Assembly (NCBI GenBank): GCA_036898135.1 | Contig: CM072513.1 | Location: 73,772,996 to 73,836,995, forward strand | Direction of reading: 5' to 3' | Length of the DNA: 64,000 nucleotides | From: Oncomelania hupensis | Lineage: Eukaryota; Mollusca; Gastropoda; Littorinimorpha; Pomatiopsidae | Part shown: positions 54,868-64,000 of the stretch, piece by piece | How positions within the stretch are numbered: the first letter of the stretch is position 1 | Layout: every line of letters begins with the position of its first letter | Made by a program: the position numbers and the translations under genes | The notes under the pieces: model-generated | Database searches by the model: none | The model's input: only the letters and a program-made list of their open reading frames with translations | What the model was told of the DNA's origin: nothing

Positions 54868-55882
54868 TAGTGAATCTAAAACGGAAGGAGAAATAAACAG
54901 TTCGTTACCAATTTACACACATGAATCTGCAGGTTGCATTTCAACCAACTTTCGTCCCTTCCTTTTAAAGAGGACTTGTTGAAGACTTGTTTGTACCTGC
55001 CTGTTTTGCACCTTGCATCATAAATAGAGAATCTTGAATTATAGTGGTAACACACAAGTGACAAAATGCTGGCTTGAATTTGAAAGTGTTTACTTTGAAA
55101 TATACTGAAAATTTTGTGTAATGTTAGTGGATCCAATACAACACTTTATTACAAATAATACTTTCTTCAAATCATCAGTTATTATATTTTGATTTTGTTA
55201 ATTTTATTTTAAGTTTTCTGCAAAATTTCTAAATGGTGAATGTGCTTGGAAGTGGCACACAGATTCTTATCTCATGCATACTAATTGTGAATCACCAGGA
55301 AGATATTTCTGAGCAGACAGAGTACAAATAGTAACTGAAATATTTCTGTGGAATTGTGTTTGTGCTTGGAACTTCATAAACCTAGACAGATAGAACGGTT
55401 TTCTTTCATGAAGCACTTATGTATACATAATTGTGACTCATCCTGGACATATGTTGTGAAGAAATATGTGCCTCTAAAATATTGGTGCAACTTGGCTAAG
55501 TGGTGTGTGTGTGTTATGTTCACTAAGAACCTGAACGGACTCAACAATCTTCTCTCATGTCTACCCTAAAATAGTTGCCAAGCAACGTGGGGAAAGGTTG
55601 TAACCTTGTATTTACAGTGATATTATCTGGGTGTGCCTTCATGAAGTTTTTACATGTGTCCGAGGTAATTTATTGGTTGAAAACTTGTCTTATAACCGCT
55701 AGAACACCAGTGTAACCGAACTCTTGGTTTTGTTAGTGTGTGTCAAAAAAAAAATTTTTTGAAGTGCTGTAACCTGCCAATACAAGTGCATACTGCGTGT
55801 GATTTTTACATGTTGTTTTTCACAGTTAAAAACACTGGTAGTATTCAAACATCGGCATTTGTCTATGTGTTAAAAAAATAAA
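54868..55882 (+). other. 3' UTR of the kinesin gene (candidate poly(A) signals)
   Basis: AATAAA at 54892-54897, only 25 bases after the stop, and again at 55877-55882. The second would give a UTR of about 1 kb. No repeats recognised in between. The true end needs transcript data. Confidence 0.5.
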
Positions 55883-56029
55883 GGAAATTCTAAAGGACTT
55901 GTGAGCAATATATGGGTAGATATCTTGTTTAACTAAAGAATCTTTTTGATCAATTCCTGTTCACGAATGGGTCACAAGGATTAAAGTCTGACAATGGATG
56001 GATTCTTTGTTTTGTTGAATCTTTTTAAA

Positions 56030-57720
56030 CTCCTTGACTGTTTATGACGAGATAAGTCATCATAAAAAAAATGCCAATGAGGTATTATCTTATCATCGTT
56101 GTGACGTTTCTTTGTTGGTACAGTTAAACCGTCAGCAAAACAAATACACACGATTGAAAAGCTCAGAACATTGGCTGTTTAATATTTTAAGTTAGGTATG
56201 ATAACCCTTTTCATTGGTGGATGGCGGCCCACCTTCTAAACCCTAACCCCCCCCCACCCCCCCCTACTCACATGCCCGCAAAGCTGATCTATGGGCCAAA
56301 TAGCAGGGTGGAGAACTCTCCGCGAATCCGCGGATTTCCGCGGAAAGCATTCGCATTTCCGAGAAAAAAATATTGAGTTCCGAGTGTGAGAAGCTGAGGG
56401 GCTACCCTTTACTGGGCATAACGGCCAAAAGCGGCCGAAGGTCTAAACAGGCAAAACGTCCAAAAGCGTCCGTATCAACCATGTGGTTATATTCTCGCGT
56501 TGTTTGAAAGATTGCGAGACTTCCGGCAATTGACTTCCGGTTTATTATGTTGTGAAAACATTCGACTGCATTTCCACAAGTTTTCTCTGTGATGCGTTCG
56601 TTTTTTTCGATTTTTTTTTCAAATTTTCTTGTGTGTGTGCCTAAAAGGGATGGTTTGAATTCTTCGACTGATGAAGGGGAGTTTACAGGCTTCCATTTAT
56701 TAGATATTATTTAAAGTGAGAGAAATGGACTTGGAGTCGGAGGAAGAGATCGGTACTGACATTAGACAATTAGTGTCAGTAGTGTGCATGCATACGATCT
56801 TTCAGACTGGCATGAAAGTGAAGAAGAGAGGGCTTTTTTGGACTTTTTAAAACTTTTTTTTTGTATACACATGGAGTAATAAAAAACAAGACATGACAAG
56901 AGAAGTATAAAAAGGTAGATAATCAAAATATAATTTATTTCTGTTCATTTTGCATTTTATTTCATTTAAATCTATACACTAGTCACTAATACCTAAGATG
57001 TGGTGTTTTTACTAACGTACCCCTAAATATCTCTAAAATTATAAAAATTCTTGCCGGTTTACAGCTAAAAAATAGACAAACGTATGCCCAGTAAAATTGG
57101 AAATGTGGAGTTTGTGTGTAACAGTGGTGGACCTCAAACTTTGTTAGGCCTACAAATCAAGATTCTTAACGTTTTTGAAAGACATGTGCATAAAACATTC
57201 TTTTTTTGTTGTTTTTTGTTTGTATTCATGTTTACTTTTTGCTTTCAGGAGAGGCCCTAAATTACTTTCAAAATTGCATAAATTCATTTTCTTCCAAGGG
57301 GCGAATACCGGGGCTTAGCCACTGGGCCCCGGCCGGATTTCAGAGATTTCTTGATTCAGTTGTTCTCCACCCTGAAATAGGGACATAGACAAAAGTGACG
57401 CAATACCGCTCACCCATACATAAAAAATATAACAAATACAATGTGATTGCCTGCCTCTCTCTTTCTTGCTATCTCTTATTTACTTGAAAAATAAGTAAAT
57501 AAATGATAATTTTTAAAAACCAATACAAACAAAAGTTTATTTCCTTTTTCCAAATAGCATATTTGTGTTGAAAATGTAAATAACCTTTCAGAAACGTATA
57601 AGTGTTACCCAGTTAGTATTAATACTGTTCACGCTAAAATTGTAACTTTTCACAATCATGAACCAGATTTGCTGGCAAATGGTTGTAACTCGGTGCAATT
57701 TTTCCCTGGGCAGTGAGTGG
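56030..57720 (+). repeat. Dispersed repeat (copy 2), split by a DNA transposon
   Basis: Related to 28722-29515 (GGTACAGTTAAACCGTCAGC, AAGCTCAGAACATTGGCTGT, GTTAGGTATGATAACCC, AACCAGATTTGC, CTCGGTGCAATTTTT). Interrupted at 56304-57374. Confidence 0.75.
56304..57374 (+). mobile_element. TIR DNA transposon (hAT-like), 1071 bp, TSD AAATAG
   Basis: Ends CAGGGTGGAGAACTCTCCGC and TTGTTCTCCACCCTG, flanked by AAATAG (56298-56303, 57375-57380). Same family as 33725-34584. Inside, a second inverted pair TTTACTGGGCATA (about 56408) and TATGCCCAGTAAA (about 57085-57097) suggests a nested element; between them is a broken frame starting MDLESEEEIGTD (about 56724). No complete transposase. Confidence 0.8.
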
Positions 57721-58494
57721 GTTAATCCATTAATGTGTTAGGTAGTATTTATTCTTTAAACATCCTAGTTCCTTTCAGTTCACTATGTTATGTGATATTT
57801 TATTGACCATTAAATTAGTTCAGTGCGAGGTGTATCTAACTATTTTTGTAACAGAATGTGAATTCTATCTTCGAGAAATTCCATCAGCTGTATTCAGATG
57901 ACATTTTGTGTGTGGGCATGTAACTGCTTGTGTTGTGTTCCGTTTTGGTTATGCAGCAGTGTCTGAATTTTGTTACAGCTTAAGACAATGTTGATGGTGT
58001 AAGAGGGTTTTCGTTTTGGTCTGAAACAGCCAAACACTGTATTTATGGAATTATGCGGCACTCTTATGAAGTCTTGGTGGGGAAGAGGGAAGAGATGGGA
58101 GGGAAATTGGGGGGAGGGGGGGGAAGGAGGGAGGAGAATGGAATACAGACATCCCTCATTTTGATGTTAGTCTTAGTAGGCAAAACTTTTTTGAGTTTTG
58201 TCTCTCGATTGTTGCTTTTTTTGTTTTGTTGAAGGGTTCACTTTTGACTGGAAGAAGGGCTTTTGTTTTGCTTTAGTCATGAATCAATATATACATGTAC
58301 ATGTGTTTTGGGTGCTAATTTTCCGACTTGGATTTGTGTTTATTCAATTTGTTTACTTTTGCTTTTGTGTGGCAAGCCTTGCTACTTTGGTGGAGAGTTT
58401 TCAGATTTTATGTGCTGGGTGTTTTAACTGATCTTTCGTTACACAATCACTAGCTCTATTGCAACAAGAATACTTCAAAAAAGCGCAAAGCACA
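57721..58494. other. 3' flank, nothing recognised
   Basis: AT-rich, with a G-rich stretch at 58078-58140. No gene, RNA or known repeat recognised. Confidence 0.5.
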
Positions 58495-59009
58495 GCATTG
58501 TTCAACTATCCCCCATGGGTGTGCCAGGGGTTTCTGTATATATAGTATCCCCACTTTCTGGAAATTTAGTGCTTTAAATTCCCACCGTCGCTGTCTTTCT
58601 CTTTTGTTCTTTCTCATTCCTACTTTGTTCTATCAATCTACTATACTATCTTCTTCTTCGCTAGACCTGTCACCTACCTTTTAAAAAAAAATTATTCCAA
58701 AACTCCTCATTTGTGTACGGGGTCTGTTGGGTCAGCTTGGGAATATTTTACGCTTTCTGCCAAATGGTCACTAGGGCTTTATAATGACGTTTATATTCTA
58801 TTTTGTTTTAGTAAACGGGGGTTGGATAAATAAAAGCATAGCCTCAGGGTCCCCTGCATGGGATACCTTTATTGTAAAGTGACTGGCTGGTGGAGTGCCT
58901 TCAGTGCTTTTGTTCAAGAAGATCTTTTATACGGATCAGAGGTGAGTACTCTTTCAATCAAGTCGTGGTCCTGATTCGACTTTGCAGTCCGCTGGACCCT
59001 GTAAGCCAT
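58495..59009 (+). repeat. Dispersed repeat (copy 1 of pair with 61435-62036)
   Basis: Shares TATCCCCACTTTCTGGAAAT, TTTAGTGCTTTAAATTCCC, CTGTCTTTCTCTTTTGTTCT, CAATCTACTATACTAT and the CTGGACCCTGTAAGC end with the second copy. Noncoding. The 3' end (CTGGACC...AATAACA) also occurs at 4850, pointing to a retroposon family. Confidence 0.8.
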
Positions 59010-60364
59010 AAATAACAAAAATGGGCTCTATGCACAAGTCGGCGGCATGGTCACGTGGCGCGGGAATAACAAAGCGGTCATGGCTTCTTTTAGCTTGCTC
59101 GCGTGTACTCCAGTGCTGCTTAAAAATTTTTAATTTACGGACATTTTGGGATATTGTGATGTTTTGAACATAGCACATTCGTGCAATAATGATTACAGAC
59201 AAATTATTATCAGGGGACAGGCTTTTTGTAAGGAGCGATTTGTCACTGACATTCAGTTTAGAGTTCATCATTATTTCATCTTTCAGTGGAAATCGATGAA
59301 AGGAAATGTTCTTTTCTTTGCATAAAGGTTTACGTCGAAGTTAGAGCATCCAAACGCAGCACAGTACCTCACCATTTTCAAACTCGAGCACGCTGTGTTA
59401 TTACCGCAGCACGTGACCGCCATGCCTTTGTGCATAGGGCCCATTGTTCAACTTTGAGTAGAGTATTCAATGTAGTGCACTTTTGAGCGCTAGAGTATGC
59501 GCTCTTATTAATGATTTTGTTAGTCTTCAGTTTCAGTGCAGAGCATTTCTATCTTTCAACTCAGTTTTTTTTTGTACATTCATGGCTCATGCACACACTT
59601 TTTCTCTCTCAACATAATGAAAGCCAAATTTATATGTACTAATCAAACACATTTTTGCGTATTTATTTCACGACAATGAGGAAGAATCTTTTATCATACG
59701 TAATAAAACGTCATATATTTCATATTCTTTCGCAAGAAGTTGGGCAATCATTCGCACATTTTATGTTTCTTGTCTTCTTTCTGATTAATATGGACATTTC
59801 GTTGAGTAGAAAACTTGGAAAAGTTATTTTACCGCTTCTTGGGTTTAGCAGCCTCAATCAGTATGTTGATTCATGTGCTGTTGTAGATTGTTACTTTTTG
59901 CTAGTTGTAAACATTAAACACAATTTTCTGGTCTGCAGTGATGAATGAAAGATCTTATACATGGCAGGAGAATGGGTATGTGTGTGTATTATAAAATATT
60001 TTTTCCCTGATATACATGATGGGGTTATTTGTTTTGTATTGTATCCAATGTACACCAACTCAAGTCATTACTATGATTTATAAATTATTAAATTTACACA
60101 TTATTATTTTTTCCTTCAAATTCAATACTCCAAAAACCACTCTTGTGTTATGAACCTGCTCAATTGAAGCAAGACAATGGCAGTATTCTGGTACATAGTT
60201 CGCTTTGTAGTGTCGCTTTACAATATTGTCATTATTTTGAATTTTAGTTTATGTGTTTTGTTCTGCTTTGTTAGAGTTAGCTTTGTGGTCCATGGCGTTT
60301 AACACTACACCAGCTTACAGCACGTATGTGTCTTTGGTGAGGTGGGTTTGTTCCTACCGTCAAC
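59010..60364. other. 3' flank, nothing recognised
   Basis: AT-rich unique-looking sequence with short ORFs lacking any recognisable motif. Confidence 0.5.
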
Positions 60365-60600
60365 AGAGCGTTGTGGCCAAGTGGGCCAAGGCGGGACTAA
60401 CTTGCCTTGTCCACAAGCCAGAAACCAATGTCGCCTGACAGGTATGGGTTCGAGCCAGCATCTGGGCATTATGTTTCTCTGAATATTATTTACTTTCGAC
60501 TTGGGCAACGTCTCAGAGGTTTTCTCCGTGTACTCCGGTTTGCTCCCCCCAGCAAAAATTTCAAAAATTCACAAATAATGTTAGGTAGGTAGGGTTTGGG
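60365..60600 (+). mobile_element. tRNA(Leu/Ser)-like SINE head with the same central domain
   Basis: GTTGTGGCCAAGTGGGCCAA (box A region) and GTATGGGTTCGAGCCAGCAT (box B) are about 70 bases apart, suggesting a tRNA with a long variable arm. The block GAGGTTTTCTCCGTGTACTC then CGGTTTGCTCC follows at about 60510-60548. It is the counterpart of the central domain in the SINE at 25069-25495. The 3' end is not defined. Confidence 0.65.
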
Positions 60601-60837
60601 CGCGCCACTGGCTGCGAATACTCCTTCCCCGGGGGAAGCGGCCCAGAGTTTCCCAATAGAAAAAGATAATAAACTGCAGCACAAAAACAAACAAACAAAC
60701 AAAAAAAAACATTTTAAATTTTTTTTTAGCTAAATGTGCTTTGTTATTTTTATTTTGTTTTACGAAAGCCTTTAATATGCATCTTGAAGTATTTCTGTAA
60801 GATGGTACCACTTGTGAGCTTTTATAAATTAATGTAT

Positions 60838-60838
<1 letters not shown>

Positions 60839-60899
<61 letters not shown>

Positions 60900-60924
60900 T
60901 AATAATAACAACAACAACAACAAC

Positions 60925-61006
<82 letters not shown>
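60839..61006. repeat. AAT/AAC/ATT microsatellite forming a perfect inverted repeat
   Basis: AAT units (60839-60905), AAC units (60907-60924) and AAT units (60925-60957), then about 50 bases of ATT units. The AAT and ATT blocks are each other's reverse complement. The long Asn, Tyr and Ile ORFs here are artefacts. Confidence 0.9.
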
Positions 61007-61329
61007 TGAGTTGCTAACCTCGCTGAAAACAATATATTTTTCAGTTCCTATAGAAAGGTTAAGTTGCCAAACCAAAAATAATGTTTCTTTGATAGTGAAT
61101 GTAAATAATTTTAGTATTTTATGGTTAATTTTGCTTTTTTGTTTGGTACAAAGTTTTTGGGCTTTGTGGGGCAGTGCTTTGCAGTATTTTGATTTTTTGC
61201 AAGATTGTTTCAGCTTTAAGTGTTGTGTTGACATTATGGTTTGAAATTATCTGTATGTGTTTGTGCATGTGTGTGTGACTGTTTCTCTTTCTTTCTGTGT
61301 CTGTCTATCTTCCTGTCTGTGTCTGTATG

Positions 61330-61336
61330 TATGTCG

Positions 61337-61370
<34 letters not shown>

Positions 61371-61371
61371 G
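61330..61371 (+). repeat. CT microsatellite
   Basis: A run of CTCTCT with one TTT interruption. Confidence 0.9.
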
Positions 61372-61434
61372 AGTGTGCAAGTCCCTTCTAAACAGTTGCA
61401 GCTATGTGTTATTGTGAAAAATTGTCATGAGAAC

Positions 61435-62036
61435 AGTTCCCCTTATGGAGTGCTGGGGGTTTCAGTATAAATAGTATCCCCACTTTCTGGAAATTTAGTG
61501 CTTTAAATTCCCCTATCACTGTCTTTCTCTTTTGTTCTTTCTCATTCCTACTCTGTTCTATCAATCTACTATACTATATTCTTCTTTGCTAGACCAGTCA
61601 CCTACCTTTTTTCTTGAAAACTTCTGGGACAAAACTCCTCATTTGTGTGTGAGGTCTGTTGGATCAGCTTGGGAATATTGGACGCTTTCTGCCAGGTGGT
61701 CACTGGGGCTTCCCATGGTGTTATTATTTGGCAATGTAGGCATTTTATATGTATGTGTTTTGTTGATATTTTATAATGATGTTTATACTCTATATTGTTT
61801 TTGTAAATGGGAGTTCGATAAATTAGAGAATAGCCTCAGCGTGGCCTGCGTGGGATGTCTATATTTTAAAGTGACCGGCTGGTGGAGTGCCTTCAGTGCT
61901 ACCACTAGGGTTGTTTTGGCAGATCTTTTATGTTGATCAGGGGCGAGTCCTCTTTCAGCGAAGTTGTGGTCTTGATTTTGTGGTCCTGCTTCGGCTCTTT
62001 GCAGTCCACTGGACCCTGTAAGCAATGAATAACTAA
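61435..62036 (+). repeat. Dispersed repeat (copy 2 of pair with 58495-59009)
   Basis: Same blocks as copy 1 in the same order, about 90 bases longer in the middle. Ends CTGGACCCTGTAAGCAATGA then ATAACTAACTAA. Confidence 0.8.
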
Positions 62037-64000
62037 CTAATCACGAGAACATTGAAAGAGAGGGAAAGTGTAAGTTATATGTATTTGTAACATGTTTTAT
62101 AATACTAAGTTTTAATAATGCATGCCATTGAGTTGCTACCTCTTTCTGTTGCTGACATTGTCAATGTGGATAGTTTTGGTGATGGATTTTCAGATCATTT
62201 GGCAGCCTATGCACCATTTCTTGAATCAGTCTCATCACTCCTGTCAGATCTCATTATTTTGATGCCTTAAATTAAATTTCTGTGATAATGGACAATGTTG
62301 CATTTGGGAAGGGGAGTGGTAAGAGCTCTAAGAGCTGATGTAGATTTATTACCCTGAACACCTTAGCGTATAGGGTATAAAAGCTGACTCATGAATCCTT
62401 GCTCTTGTAGGATTTTGGGTTCAGTTGACAAAAGATGCATTGAATGCATTGACTTTAGCTCTGTAGCGGAACGCTGTGACTGGCCAATGAAATGCTATAG
62501 TTTGTTTTCCTTTATATTCATGTGTTGTAAAGTAAAAATTTCAAGTCTCCTCTCTGAAAATCCTTATCGGGAAGAGAGGGGTCTATAAACTGATACACAT
62601 ACAGTACAATTTTACACAGAAGCCTAGCTGGTAATTTAATACCATGTCACCTGATCTACTTTCGAGTTCACACTTAACGCGAGCAACTTTCGTTTCAAGT
62701 ATCAGGTGGCATTGAGATTAAAACAAATCTGGCATTTTTGTGAGCTCACCGTGCATTATTTGAAATGTGTGTGGTAATACTGATGCTCAGACCATCAGGC
62801 CTCTCCTTCTTCTTTGTTATAACTTAAAGTTTGTGGAGACTTCTGAGTATTTGGTAAAACAGACGGTGGATAGCAACAGTGGGGCCAGAGGTGAGGAGGG
62901 AGCAGTAGCAGAGGCAGCAGAGCTCTGTTCAACATGCTAAATTAAAAATTATATTATAAAGGCATAACCGATAATAGTGTACGTAGGTACTGATGCACTG
63001 CACAAGTTGACTGCCTGCAACATCTCCAAGATGCCTAAGGCAGCAGCCCAACAGAAATAAGAAGAAAGTGTGATCTGTTGTGAATTTTCTGGTTGAGAAA
63101 ATTGGGATTTGCACGCATTGAAAGGATCAGGAGTCTTTATATGATTATGTGTCATAGAATTTGTGGGGAAAGTTCATGTTATTCTCAACTGTGATATTGA
63201 TTTTGTCGATTCGCTAAGAGTTGCCTATGTGTCTAATTAGTGCCAATCTGCCAATATGGTGGCTAGTCAGGGTGTTTGGATATTTGTTTATGGTATTTGT
63301 GTTGCGACGAATTATCACATAAATTGGCCAGTCTTGCTTGGATATTTTGCTTTGTTACTTTTGCTTGCTTTCGTAGATGCTTTCATTGTTTCAGGAATTT
63401 CTATTGAATACTGTTCAAGGTAATTGGACATGATTGTTACCTTGTGTGTAGTGTTTTATGTATACATGTTGTGCGGTGCTTATATTTGTGTTTACGTTTA
63501 GGTGTATTTGTGTGTACGACAAGTACCCAACACATTAAAACCTTAACGTTATGGGTTTCAATGCTGTTGCGCTGCTGTACAATACCTAATTATAGGTTCC
63601 AGGGTCCATTGGGCAACATTTAAAAACTAGTTGTTATCCATTCACAACTTTTATTTTTAAATTCATTAGTCTATATTTGTAGAAAAAGTTTGTGCGTTCC
63701 CATCTATAAATAGTCTATATTTGTTTTGTAATTATTGAATACTGGATGGTTAAGCACTTTTCCCATCATTATATGTTAATTGATCCATTTGTTAGGGCTG
63801 TGAAACTGGTAGTCTAGGTTATTTTATTATAAGCTTTACTTTGCAAAAAATGGCTGTCATCACTTTATTTGTGGATGGCTTATCCAGTTTGTTATTGAAA
63901 AATGGCTTGTCCATGGGAGTATGTGGAACTGGAGATCTGAGCTGGTGGAAAATATGTGATTATGAGGTAAAATGTAAATTTGTTTTGGGTGTGTGTTCTT
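62037..64000. other. 3' flank to window end, nothing recognised
   Basis: No ORF with a recognisable motif and no RNA gene or transposon ends seen. Confidence 0.5.

Noticed and set aside
60407..61244. ORFs with long Asn, Ile or Tyr runs
   Set aside because: They come from the AAT/ATT microsatellite.
54868..64000. A second gene in the 3' flank
   Set aside because: The short ORFs show no motif, and splice-bounded homologous segments could not be found; most recognisable sequence is repeats.
1..64000. CRISPR arrays, operons or ribosome binding sites
   Set aside because: The window is spliced eukaryotic DNA. The repeats are transposon-derived or microsatellites and lack spacer structure.

Overview
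This is eukaryotic nuclear DNA: AT-rich, rich in introns and crowded with transposons. The only host gene I can support runs on the + strand from 1238 to 54867. It is the 3' part of a kinesin-3 gene of the KIF16B (sorting nexin 23) type, built from 35 visible exons. They encode, in order, most of the motor domain (from loop residues just after the P-loop through switch I, switch II and the neck region), an FHA domain, a long coiled coil and a C-terminal PX domain ending in a stop codon. The exons that carry the motor N-terminus and P-loop lie upstream of the window. All exon phases join into one frame of about 1235 codons. Repeat types such as RTE-like LINEs, tRNA-derived SINEs with a GCGCTATATA-type tail, and AGGTCA-rich repeats suggest an invertebrate, most likely a lophotrochozoan such as a gastropod mollusc. 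That placement is inference, not proof.

Layout. 1-1237: the 3' end of a LINE and an intron. 1238-8161: ten motor exons, with a solo LTR (1894-2496), AGGTCA-rich repeats, SINE tails and a hAT-like element (5953-6758) in the introns. 8162-20187: a 12-kb intron filled by a recent Ty3/gypsy-type LTR retrotransposon on the - strand (8535-19392, TSD ATAGG). One LTR of it is interrupted by a full-length 3355-bp LINE. The LTR element keeps gag and protease but lacks reverse transcriptase, so it is non-autonomous. 20188-23234: end of the neck, FHA domain and a serine-rich linker. 23235-42032: coiled-coil exons, separated by introns with a SINE, a fold-back element, a second solo LTR, a hAT-like element, LINE fragments and a piggyBac-like element. 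42033-54867: a TIR element, linker exons and PX exons. The PX region holds a 5'-truncated LINE, a second full-length LINE nested in an older CR1/L2-type LINE, and an inverted degenerate LINE. 54868-64000: 3' UTR and flank with dispersed repeats and no gene that I can recognise.

The kinesin-3/FHA/coiled-coil/PX architecture is that of a microtubule plus-end motor which binds PI3P on early endosomes through its PX domain (established for human KIF16B). Most of the rest of the window is transposon archaeology. Several insertions are dated relative to one another by nesting and by intact target-site duplications, and some sit within 40-60 bases of splice acceptors of the host gene.
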